Source: Candidula unifasciata (lineage: Eukaryota; Mollusca; Gastropoda; Stylommatophora; Geomitridae). Taken from it: a stretch of DNA of 64,000 nucleotides. Below the pieces are notes generated by a model that was not told where the DNA came from, made no database searches, and saw only the letters and a program-made list of their open reading frames with translations. Positions within the stretch are counted from its first letter, which is position 1, and the number at the start of each line of letters is the position of its first letter. Position numbers and translations under genes: made by a program. Where the stretch lies: NCBI GenBank assembly GCA_905116865.2, contig CAJHNH020004557.1:866036-930035 (forward strand). Reading direction: 5' to 3'. Shown in pieces: positions 21,956 to 32,800 of the stretch.

Positions 21956-22425
21956 ACTGTGTGGTCTTGTTAGCCTCGAGTGCTGGAGGTCTCGGGTTCA
22001 AGCCTAGTTAAAGGCTGGGATCTTTTCACGTGGACTTCTAGTCCTCGTCTCTTGGTAGTTAGATCGGATACCTGTGTGTGTGTAGTTGTGCACTTGATAA
22101 AACCTCTTGACTGTTAAAAAACAAAGAGTAGCCTAACGGCGCTGATCAAGCAAAATTTGTCAGGATCCTCACTGGTACCACGGAGCTGTGCTGAGGTTAC
22201 TAGCCTTGTGTCATGTTGTTGGTCAGTCGTTTAAACCCAAAAACTTAGTTCAATTTAAGTAGTCACCGGAATTTCCGTGATTTTTTTTTTTGGGCAGTGA
22301 ACAAGCTGTGATCATCATGTAACTGGTCCGTTGCAGGACGTCGCTCTCATCACAGTAACAGCCAAGAGATGCTGAGTTGGTTCTGCAACGCCCTGTAATA
22401 GATACGCAACTCACTTTTTAACTTG
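21956..22425 (+). repeat. tRNA-like SINE head plus SINE-A-type body
   Basis: The head has TAGCCTCGAGTGCTGG and a B-box-like GGGTTCAAGCC. Downstream are ACGTCGCTCTCATCACAGTA and GGTTCTGCAACGCCCTG, shared with other SINE bodies; the former recurs at 61036 and, inverted, near 42590. It may be more than one insertion. Confidence 0.5.
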
Positions 22426-22689
22426 ACAAGAGATTAACTCACACTTTTAATAAGACACGAGAGACGGAAGGGTATGGATAAACATGACAACCAACGATAC
22501 TAAGGGTGTGGATAAACATGACATTAACGACATGGACTTGAAGAAAATATATGAATCACGTCTTGTAAATAGATATGACGCAACAATGCACGTGCACTAG
22601 GGAAATTCCCGGTTTCCCCTGAATTATACGAATTGACCCAAAAAATTCTCGGTTTTCCCCTGAATTAATTATGAGCTGAGTCAAGACTT

Positions 22690-23227
22690 GACATCACAGC
22701 ACACGGGGCATTCCCATACATACTCTGTCCTCATTTACAGCAGCCAGCGCAGAGTTCCAATACTGCTGGTACCGGTCACAATCTGGTTAAATATCCGTCT
22801 TGCCTTTCCTCTAAGTGTAGTGAGCCGGCCAGACCCTCTGGTTACGCCCAGGTGCCTTATTCTCTCCAGGCCAAAAGAAGTATTTCTCTACTGATTCCGT
22901 TGCTTTTTCCCCAAAGGACATTGACCACATCTGCCTTGTCATGTATCAGTGGTACACATCCAGCCAATCTGTCTGCCTGTTCATTACACACCACGCCAGC
23001 ATAGCCTGGAAAAAAGATCCAAAGTATGTTTACCACCCGTGACCTTTCCAGTGAAGCTTTCCAACTCTGCTCGAAGCATCCCTGTATTTCTCTTTTACAA
23101 TTACGGCCTGTGTATGCATCTTGTTCTCTAGCCGGCGGAGAGCTGCAGTTGCCGCCTCCACCTCCATTCTCATGCTAGATGTTGTGGTGTCATATTCTAG
23201 TCTGTCTTGCACTAAAGATTTTTTCAT
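22690..23227 (-). pseudogene. LINE RNase H domain and C-terminus, remnant
   Basis: Minus-strand frames give MRMEVEAATAALRRLENK (RNase H segment with the catalytic glutamate). They then give GYAGVVCNEQADRLAG, the HxGxxGNExAD-type C-terminal RNase H motif with the histidine context altered. Further on are short relatives of the LINE tail (VPAVLELCAGC, YGNAPCAVMSS). Several stops and frame changes interrupt it. An RNase H domain points to an I-group LINE or relative. Fragments of the same tail recur at 47512-47590 and 50233-50310. Confidence 0.75.
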
Positions 23228-23273
23228 TGGCTATATACAATATTATATGTGTGTGTGCACAGCATATATTAAC

Positions 23274-23345
23274 AGGGAGCCGCTCTGGTTAAGCGAAGGT
23301 TGCGGGTTCGAGTCAGAACGCAACTGGGCTTCTTTCAGAAATGAC
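23274..23345 (+). repeat. tRNA-like SINE head fragment
   Basis: GCTCTGGTTAAGCGAAGG followed by GCGGGTTCGAGTC resembles A and B boxes. It is too short for a tRNA and has no acceptor stem. Confidence 0.4.
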
Positions 23346-23534
23346 CTCGGCTCCCAGTCGTGAGTGAATACCGAATCTTTTTGTCATGGAGGGGTGTCAA
23401 CACAGGAGCTGATGCACAGTCGCAAAATGTGGCGGGGCATGATCGCCCACGCCAATCGGCAAGACACTTCTTGCTGATGATAATAACACCTGTCGACAAA
23501 GAAGTTGTGACAAGTTCACCACTATGTAACATTT

Positions 23535-23780
23535 GAGGTCCTCGTGTCGGTTCCTTGGTCCTAATTAGGGGGGAAAACAAGAATAGACCCACTGAGTACC
23601 CACAAGCATGTCCTAAGAGTCGACTAATTTGGGGCTTCCTTGGAAGTCGGGGTGCATCTGCCTTCAGATAAGTCAGATATGTAGAACGGATTTGCACACG
23701 ATGCTCAGGTTTTGGAACAGAAGTGGGCGGACAACCAGACCATACTTCGGGAGATTACCGCCGGTAAACACAAAGAAGTT
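23535..23780 (+). repeat. GAA-tailed short interspersed repeat
   Basis: Sense copy with AACAAGAATAGACCCACTG, AAGAGTCGACTAATTTGGGG, TAGAACGGATTTGCACACG and a remnant AAAGAAG tail. Confidence 0.7.
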
Positions 23781-23789
23781 TGAGGTTTT

Positions 23790-24053
23790 GAACAACGGAT
23801 CATCATCCTGGCACACGGGTAATAAACCATAAGTGCTTCATTCTTCTTCTAACTCATGTCTGAGTCCGAATAAGTTCAGCACAGTGCACGGGCTCTGTAG
23901 CACCGGCGAGAATCCTGAAATACTTTGGGTAGATTTTTAACTCCAGATTTTGTCCGGGCATCGCCGTTAGGCTACTCTTTTCGATTTCCAAATGCAAACT
24001 GGTTTTTTTTTTTTTTTTACGCGTGCAGCAATGCACGCGGGCGTCCGATCTCA
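23790..24053. repeat. ~260-bp interspersed repeat shared with 49687-49940
   Basis: CTGTAGCACCGGCGAG, TTTAACTCCAGATTTTG, CGCCGTTAGGCT and CTCTTTTCGATTT occur in the same order in both places. The class is unknown. Confidence 0.65.
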
Positions 24054-24057
24054 CTAC

Positions 24058-24165
24058 CCAGACCAGTGCATTAATAGAAGTCCAAGTCCACGTGAAAAAA
24101 AAGCTAGCCCTTACAGTGGATTAAACCCGGAACCTCCAGCACTCGAGGCGGACACCATGACTCGG
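24058..24165 (-). repeat. tRNA-like SINE head fragment
   Basis: On the minus strand, GTGTCCGCCTCGAGTGCTGG and CCGGGTTTAATCC resemble A and B boxes. It is related to the head at 21956. Confidence 0.4.
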
Positions 24166-24199
24166 GACCTACGCCAAGAAGAATAAACATGTAAGGGGG

Positions 24200-24545
24200 A
24201 AAACGGGAATTCTCCTAGTGACTGGACATTGTTGCGTCCTATCTACTCACAGAAGTGATTCATACACAAGTAAGTATTTTCTCCAAATTCGTGGCATCGG
24301 TACAAAGTCATCATCATCATCAGGTGTCTTACCGACTGGCGTGGGCGATCATGCCTCTCCACAATCTGCGATCTCCTGCAGCATGTATCAGTTCGTGTGC
24401 CGACACACCTCCATGCCATGCAACAAGACTGTCAAGCATCTTCTCTCGTTGTCTACCTCTATCTCTCCTTCCACATATCTTTCCAGTGGTCACATGTTAT
24501 ATTTTCCCTCTTCTCATAACATGGCCGAAAAATGATGATTGTATA
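24200..24545 (-). pseudogene. LINE C-terminal tail, remnant
   Basis: Minus strand reads FRPCYEKRE, GEIEVDNERRC, VAWHGG-like and CGEAWSPTPVGKTP followed by (GAT)n. This resembles the end of LINE proteins where basic residues precede a tryptophan-rich block. It has several stops. A clearer copy is at 55221-55430. Confidence 0.55.
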
Positions 24546-24732
24546 GTCTATGAAGCATATGTACAAATCTGTCTTTACTTCTATAGCTCTTTCTGACAAT
24601 GTCCTTAGGATGTATATGGCATTGTTTGTACCTTTTCCTTCTACAAATCCACATTGTTCATCGGTACAAAGTACATGATGTTAATCATGTGTATCCCCGA
24701 CACAATGTTTTCTTCTTGTAGTCCATGCTGTC

Positions 24733-25075
24733 TGGCGTTGGTTGTCATGTCTATCCACAACCTTCTGTCTCATGTTTTCTTCTTATGGCGTTGGTTGTCA
24801 TGTCTATCCACAACCTTCTGTCTCAAGTTTTTTTTTTTTGTTATGGCGTTGGTTGTTCTGTCTATCCACAACCTCCTGTCTCAAGTTTTTTTTTTTTTGT
24901 TATGGCGTTGGTTGTTCTGTCTATCCACAACCTTCTGTCTCAAGTTTACTTCTTGTGGCGTTGGTTGTTCTATCTCTCCACAACCTTCTGTCTCATGTTT
25001 CCTCATAGTCTGTTGCGTTGGTAGTAATGTCTGTCCACAGCCTTTTGTCTCGTGTTTTCTTCTTATAGTCATATC
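24733..25075. repeat. ~56-60-bp minisatellite
   Basis: About six units with GGCGTTGGTTGTCATGTC and TATCCACAACCTTCTGTCTC, separated by T-runs of variable length. Open frames across it are a by-product. Confidence 0.85.
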
Positions 25076-25562
25076 ATGTGGCTGATACTCTTCTCGTGTA
25101 CGTTCAGTCAGTTCTGGTACAATCTTTTATGCCATGATACATTATCAAACTTTCCACCATTCCCTCATTCGGTTTTGTCCTTTTTCCCTCCAACTTGCCC
25201 ACCGTCACGATGTACGCTGGTTTTCTGTTTCTCAAGACACGACTAAATAATGTAAGTAAAAGTAAAAGTAAAGATCCTTTTTCCCGCCTTTCGGCGCATC
25301 GGACAAATGTGCAGAGCGTCCCATATTTTTACAGACCATCAGCACTATGGGTAATGTGGTCAGCATTACGCCGGCTGTCTTTACTTTCCCAGGACAGCCC
25401 ATCCTGGTACCCATTTTAGGCTGGGTCAACCTGCGACGTCCCATACCACGACTAAATAATGTAGATAATCTAATAATGTAGACAATCTTCTTCTGATGCG
25501 GGCAATCAATTCTCTTGGTGAGTTAATCTCTTTTTCCAAGACATCGTCATTCATCTGTTCAA
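25070..25562 (-). pseudogene. LINE C-terminal remnant split by a SINE
   Basis: Minus-strand pieces on both sides of the SINE at 25255-25446 join as one LINE tail. VLEKEINSPRELIARIRRR lies at 25470-25562 and FSRVLRNRKPAYIVTVGKLE near 25140-25254. The first matches VLKETDSQRELTAQIRKRQ at 50098-50235, so they are the same family. Confidence 0.7.
25255..25446 (-). mobile_element. tRNA-derived SINE family B insertion with 17-bp target duplication
   Basis: CACGACTAAATAATGTA is repeated perfectly at 25238-25254 and 25447-25463. The inserted 192 bp is a family-B copy (GTGGTCAGCATTACGCCGG, CATCCTGGTACCCATTTTAG). Its tail on the minus strand is (TTTTAC)n and it lacks the tRNA-like head. It landed in a LINE remnant. 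Confidence 0.88.
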
Positions 25563-25651
25563 AGTATTCTCATGACTCGTCTTCACACGATATATCCACC
25601 GTTTCCAGCTATCGACGATTCACGTTCGTGAGTGTATGTATGTCTTCTTCT

Positions 25652-25935
25652 TCTTCGCGTTCACCGGCTGTAAACTCTGCGGAAGGTTCTGGTTGTTCGC
25701 TCACCTCTGGACATTAGTCTTGTTCCAGGACCTGAGTGTTGCGTGCGCATCCGTTTTACAGATATGACATACTTGTGTACAGATTGTTAGTTCTTTGCCT
25801 CTCAGGCAGATTCACTCCGACTTGGAAGGGAGCACCCAGTTAGTCGACTCTTATGTCATGCTTATTAGAGAGCCAGTGAATCTATTCTTGTTTTTCCCAC
25901 AATGGGATCCCGAAACCCATACGGGAAAAGTGTGT
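25652..25935 (-). repeat. GAA-tailed short interspersed repeat
   Basis: Complete copy from CTTCTTCTTCGCGTTCACCG to GGATCCCGAAACCCATACGG, with CAGTTAGTCGACTCTTATGT in the middle. Confidence 0.85.
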
Positions 25936-26700
25936 ATGTGTATATCAGGATATGATTTATATAGCTCTTGAGAATTATTTTTCAGAAATGTTGCACAACG
26001 TGTTGCTTTCTTCTTTCTATACATATGATGCTAAGTGATGACAATTGTTCTTCAAATACAATTGCTTTCAGTTTATGTGTGTGTGTGTGCGCGCGGGATG
26101 AATGCTCTTTAGTTCTGAAAACAGGAATGTTTAAAGGCCCTGCAAATTGTGAAGCCATACGCTATGCTTTATTCAGATTAGGTCTAAATCCAGCACCGCA
26201 TATATACATACACACATACATATAGACGCACACATATACACCATAAACATACATACATACAATCGTCTATACATTTGTATATAAATATATTTTTGTATCT
26301 GAAGACTTCATTTTCTGTATAGTCTTCACAACCACAGACAGTCAAGGACAGCGATTGCTAACGTAATCTTTGTCTCAACATTTTCCCCTAAAACAAAAAC
26401 ACACTTATGATATAATTCTCCCCCAAATATTTACGGGCAAAACTGTAACAAGCTGTAACGTATTCACCGAAACCATTGTCGAGGGCGGTGTATTCATGCG
26501 CGAGTTTCACTTTTCATAAGAAGAGTAAATTAATTTATATTTTAAACTAGGTTATAATCCAGAATAAAGCCTCGATGTTAATTTTTTATATAAAGGAATT
26601 TAAATTTGTAAGAAAGTTACTTACGGAATTGTAAAAGAATATGAAAGTATCTAGCAGACGTGCAAGAAGGCGGATGAACAGATGCGTTGGTCGGCAGCGC
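25936..26700. other. No gene seen
   Basis: AT-rich, with TG/CA- and TATACA-rich low-complexity stretches near 26080 and 26200-26290. It lies upstream of the candidate exon at 26818 and could hold its promoter, but no defined element is visible. Confidence 0.4.
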
Positions 26701-26817
26701 TTGTAAGTAGGGCGTATTTGAAAGGACAGCAGTCTGTCGGCAGCAACCGACCGAGCGCTTCTACAGGAACGTGTTTATACATCTCATGTCCTGAACTCAC
26801 GACCCTACCACATAAAC

Positions 26818-26878
26818 ATGGATTTTGATTACAAAATTTGTGTGATATTGACAACCTTCTTTCTGCAGACCTGTACCG
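26818..26878 (+). CDS. Candidate signal-peptide exon
   Basis: ATG at 26818 in context TAAACATGG. Twenty codons with a hydrophobic core ICVILTTFFL, then a phase-1 donor G|GTGAGTTAC. Confidence 0.45.
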
Positions 26879-29800
26879 GTGAGTTACTTTGTTGTGTAAT
26901 TAGCTGAATGAATGAATCGATGATTGGTTGCGGTGAATTGCGATTTGTAGGTCACAAAAGGTAGCAGACAGAATAATAATGTCTGTTTCCTAATTTCTTG
27001 TGTCATATTTGTTTCGCATGACTGCTCGCCCGTGATGATATTTGATTAATGCATTTCAGTTATCAACACCGTTACGCATTTTACGAAACCCGGAAATGTG
27101 GGTATTTTAAATTTCGTGCTCGCTGACACCTAACTAAAAACAAATTATATCAGTGCCATACTTTTGTGTGACATACGTTATCAAATTGCAGAGGTGTCTA
27201 CTAACTTAGGCGTCAACTTAGTGCCGTTTAGGAAGGGTTGATTATACCTCCAAACACTGTTTGTCTCGTCCTATCTGTACATTGTGACAGACTAGTGTAT
27301 TATCTTTCTGTTTTGTTTTAGATCTTTTATTGGAATGAGGTGACCACAGTAAAGTGTAAAGCCTCTAGAAAAGTTAACAATAGCATACAAGTATTTGTTA
27401 GCTTTATAGAATATGTTACAGTAAACAAAATCATTGGGGCGATTGGCCTTCTTTAGTGGAACAGCCATTAGAAACAGAACAAATCACACAAATTAACCAA
27501 TGCTTCTTCATGTTCCCTGGCTGTAATCAACTCCTGTGGAAAGTTCTGGTTGTTCATCCACCTCTGGACTTTCATTTTTTCTCAAAAGCAGAGTGTTGTG
27601 TGCACGTCTGTTTTATATACCTGACTTGTTTGTATGCAGACTGCTGGTTCCCTGCCTCTCATGCAGATGTACTGGGATCTCAAAAGAAGTCCCCAGTTAA
27701 TTGACTCTTGCGACATGCTTATTGTGGAGAAAGTGGGTTTATTCTTATTTCCTCACAATGGGACCTCGGAACCCACTCGGGAATACATGCTAAAATGACT
27801 ACATTATGGTATTCAGTTATTCATATTGTGTTGCAGATTCCTTCTTGTATCACTGTCTGTCCCTGCCCCACCCACTTATCTGCTTTCAGCTTTCCCTCAG
27901 TAGGTATGAAACGTCAGAGAAAAATAAATCGTAACAAATTTACTTCGTTTGTCAGATTTCTTCTGCTGATCATTTACATGACATGTTAACATGGCAGTAA
28001 CTTCTGGTTCTTCTTCTTCTTAGCGATCACTGGCTGCAAACTCCAGTGGAAAGTTCTGGTTGCTCCTCCATTTTTTGGACTGTAGTCCTTTTCCAGAAAC
28101 TTAAGTGGCATGTGCACATCCGTTTCGCAGGTTTAACTAATTTTCATGCAGACTGTTGGTTCCTTGCTTCGCAGGCAAATGTACTCTGACTTCAAAGGAA
28201 GCTCCCAGTTAGTTGACTCCTATGCCATTCCTTTGTGCAGGCAGTGGCCCTATTCTAATGGGTCTCTTGAACCCACAGGGGGATGTATAGTTGGTTGATC
28301 TGTGAGGTCTTCTTTATAAACATTTACTATTACTACACACAGAACCGACAACAACTTGAATTTGAAAACAAAACATAATGATGTTTATGCCAACAAATAG
28401 TCATATGATAGTAATTATCATAATTCTTACTGTGTCATGAAAGTATATATTTTTTTTTCGTTCACTGGTTGTAAACCCCGACGGAAAGACCTGATTTTTG
28501 TCTCCATTTTGGACTCTGGTTTTTGTTCCAGGACCTGAGTTTTGCATGTGCATCTGTTTTACAGATCTGGCTTATTTGTATGCAGACTATTGGTTCCCTG
28601 CCTCTCAGGCAGATGTACTCCGACTTTGAAGAAAGTACCTAATTAGTGAACTTTTACAACATGCTTGTTCCAAAAGCAGTGGATCTGTTCTTGTTTTTCC
28701 CACAATTAGACCCGAAAACCCACACAGGGAACAAAAGTATTTATATGGACATCACAAACTGAAAACATCAAACTTGAACTTAAGCTTCACGTTTGTTTCA
28801 CTTTATACCCTGTGATCACAAATACATAGATTTCACATTAACTTCACTTTCTACATTGTAATCATAAATACACAACAAAGCTTCACATTAGGCCTTCACA
28901 GCTCCCTTGGGGGTTCCCAGGTTCAGTTTTAGAGGGAAAAAAATGAATGGTTCCACTGCCCTCTTAACAACTATGTCATAAAAGTTGACTTGTTAGTGCA
29001 GCAGTTCTCAAACTGCCAATCGCGATCCTTTTTGTGTGTGGGTCAAATAACCCTTCACAGGGGTCACCTAAGACCATTGGAAAACACATATTTGTTGAAG
29101 TTATGAAGTAAAAAAATTGTTTCGTGGTCGCCACAACACGAGGGAACTTTATTAAAGGGTCGAGGGATTAGGAAGGTTAAGAGCCACTGATATAGAGTGT
29201 TTCTGAAATCAGATGTGTTGGCCTGAAAGGTACAGATATTGCTGCCTAGCTGTAAACCGCATTATGCCAAACGTCCTTTTGGTGGTGAACACAGAAGAAG
29301 AGGAAGAAGCACTAGATGCCCTAGAACAAGGGGCACAGTCGACCGCACAACCACATGTACACACAATTTGAGCCATGTGTACATGTGGACTGGCACCTGA
29401 GAAAACAGATCACATCCTCCAAAACTGTCCCAGTTGCAACATTTGCAGACTAAACTTCTGGCCTAGAGAGACACTGGAAGTCAAACTTCACGGTTCGCTG
29501 AGTGAATTACAAAAGACAGTGAAGTTCATATCAGAGACAATATTGCAGGTATAGATAATTTATTTCAAATGAACAAATGAAGAAGATGAATCAGGGAGAG
29601 TAGTCAATCCTTGTTGTATAAGTACAATTCCACACAGTTTGTGGTATAAAGAAGTGAAGACGGCAGAGAAACAACTGGGCCAGCACTTGTATCAGTTATG
29701 ACAAGAGAAAAGGGCAGAGAAACAACTGGGCCAGCACTTGTATCAGTTATGACAAGAGAAAAGGGCAGAGAAACAACTGGGCCAGCACTTGTATCAGTTA

Positions 29801-32800
29801 TGACAAGAGAAGAGGGCAGAGAAACCACTGGGCCAGCACTTGTATCAGTTATGACAAGAGAAGATGGCAGAGAAACCACTGGGCCAGCACTTGTATCAGT
29901 TATGACAAGAGAAGAGGGCAGAGAAACAACTGGGCCAGCACTTGTATCAGTTATGACAAGAGAAGAGGGCAGAGAAACAACTGGGCCAGCACTTGTATCA
30001 GTTATGACAAGAGAAAAGGGCAGAGAAACAACTGGGCCAGCACTTGTATCAGTTATGACAAGAGAAGAGGGCAGAGAAACCACTGGGCCAGCACTTGTAT
30101 CAGTTATGACAAGAGAAGATGGCAGAGAAACCACTGGGCCAGCACTTGTATCAGTTATGACAAGAGAAGAAGGCAGAGAAACAACTGGGCCAGCACTTGT
30201 ATCAGTTATGACAAGAGAAGACGGCAGAGAAACAACTGGGCCAGCACTTGTATCAGTTATGACAAGAGAAGACGGCAGAGAAACCACTGGGCCAGCACTT
30301 GTATCAGTTATGACAAGAGAAAAGGGCAGAGAAACCACTGGGCCAGCACTTGTATCAGTTATGACAAGAGAAAAGGGCAGAGAAACAACTGGGCCAGCAC
30401 TTGTATCAGTTATGACAAGAGAAGATGGCAGAGAAACCACTGGGCCAGCACTTGTATCAGTTATGACAAGAGAAGAGGGCAGAGAAACAACTGGGCCAGC
30501 ACTTGTATCAGTTAGGACAAGAGAAGATGGCAATGTTTTGGATACATCCTGAAAAGAAATGAGCAGAGAATTACCCAACAGGCACTGAAATGGGAAGTAT
30601 AGTAATTGAATAAATAAGCACTTTCAAGAGAAACCCTAATGTGAGTGTTTGTCAGAGGAGCCAAAGCAACTGGACTGGATTCCATCCATCACATCAAAGC
30701 GATTGCATGGGATAGAGTGGAATGGAGGAATAAACTGCAAGACTTATGTGACATATAATGGCGAACAAAACAATGAATAACCCAGGAGCTACTTTACTCC
30801 TTGAACACACATTTTAAAGAAGTAAAACAGTTTAAAAACATCAGAACTCAGGAACAGCCTCAAGCTGCGTACTGTGCAGTCTATGCAAAAGCAAAAGAAG
30901 TTAAACATCATTAACTTTTGCAGGGATCAGTGTTTGCTATGTGTCTGTTCTGGCACATCACAGAGCAGAGCATGTCACAGAGCAGAGCTCATCAGAGAGC
31001 AGAGCTTGTCAGAGAGCAGAACTCGTCACAAAGCGGAGCTTATCACAGAGTAGGGTGTGTTAGAACTTCACTTGCACCTCAAAGCATTTCTTACTAGGTC
31101 AATTATGTTATGTTTCTGATACATGCATGTGGATGTCTCTATGTGGATTCAGGGACCCCATTATAGGACAAACAACAATAGACCCACTGCTTCTCCAAAC
31201 TGCACATTTTAATAATCAGCTGACATGAGTTTCCGTTCAAGTTGGAGTGCATCTGCTTGAGAGGCTGGGAACTAAAAATCTGCACACAAGTGGGCAAAGT
31301 CCGTAAAACGAATGTGCATGCGGCACTTAGATTTTGGTATGGGACTAAAGTCTAGAGTTAGATGAACAAGCAGAACTTTCAGCCAGAGTTTACAGTCAGC
31401 GAAAGCATGAAGGTGGTCAAGTCTGTCTATTTCTCACCCTGTCTTTCTGTCTTGTCATTCTCTATAGGGAAGTTAACTGGCCACCTCATCTAATTCTGCA
31501 GTAAACTAGTATGTGTGAAGTCCCAGCACTTCTGACCACTAGAGCTCACCCTCCTAATCTTTTACAGTTACCTGCTGCAGAAATACCCGCAGTACATCTC
31601 ATCGGCGGCAGAGTAGTCCATTGGTCACCTGGTAGACGATTTTGTCATTCTTCAGGACAATTTTGGGGTCTGTATCTTTTGATCACCTCAACACTGCAAA
31701 AGTCCATTTCACAACTACTTGGTGACGAGCAGTGTTAAGCCATTTTATATGGCGCACAAAAACCTGGTCACAATTATAACCCAAAGCTACCCCCTTTAGG
31801 GATGTTTTTGAATGTGGCGATTGTACAGTTTTTTTTGTGATCAAATACTGACGGATATCTCCTTTAAGGTGGCTTTCTCTAGTTTTAGAATGTTGCTTTC
31901 TCTAGTTTTAGAATGTTGCTTTCTCTAGTTTTAGAATGTTGCTTTCTCTAGTTTTAGAATGTTGCTTTTTCTAGTTTTAGAATGTTATTTTCTCTAGTTT
32001 TAGAATGTTGCTTTCTCTAGTTTTAGAATGTTATTTTCTCTAGTTTTAGAATGTTGCTAAACTTAACCCACCATACCTAGGCTGCTACTCCAGAGCAGAG
32101 TTGGCATTTTAGTGCCCCTCAGTTTCACAGTTCTCTGCACGCATTAGGCTCATTAAATATCTGTTGACATTTAGAAATTGAAATTGTTGGTCATGACTTG
32201 TTTGAGGTTGCTGAGAAAAGCGCAATGCCCAGGACATGTTGTAACATATAAAGTGAAGTAAATACAGGAGGTGATTTGTGCCAAATGTTTTATTTATCAC
32301 ACCGTCACTTTAGACATTCTTTTTCTGTCATTTTCAGCTTTTATTTATTTGACAATGACAGAGAAGAAAACGAATTCACATCCGTACATTGTTTGTGCAT
32401 TAATAAGTCATTTCAGTCTGGGTTTTGGGGCCAGTTTCTGCAGGCACTAAATCGACCCATTGCCCTCCAACAAGTATGTTGTCAAGGTGACAAATTAGGA
32501 ATGTTTCCTTTGAAGTCATTTGCATCTGTCTGATAGGCAAGCAACCAACAGCTGTTGTACAGGTAAGCCAGATCTGTAAAACGGATGTGCGCACAAAACT
32601 CAAGTTCTGGAGTGGGACCAAAGTCCAGAAGTGGACAAACAACCAGAATCTGCCAGACTTAGCGACAGTTGAAGTTGTTTCAGTGTCTTGGGGGCTGTCA
32701 ACAAGATTTATAATTTTGAGTCCAGCTGCAGGCAGTTTGGCCGCAAACCACACTGTGTTGACTTCGACAAGAGGATCCAGGGCCGACAATTTAGAAAGCA

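Noticed and set aside
22680..23140. Host gene with RNase H-like content
   Set aside because: The motif order and nearby tail fragments match LINE proteins, with stops and frame changes.
24654..25085. 143-codon frame rich in Cys, Ser and Phe
   Set aside because: Translation of the 56-60-bp minisatellite with T-runs.
29604..30578. Open frames of 284 and 324 codons
   Set aside because: 51-bp minisatellite read in both directions; no non-repetitive domain.
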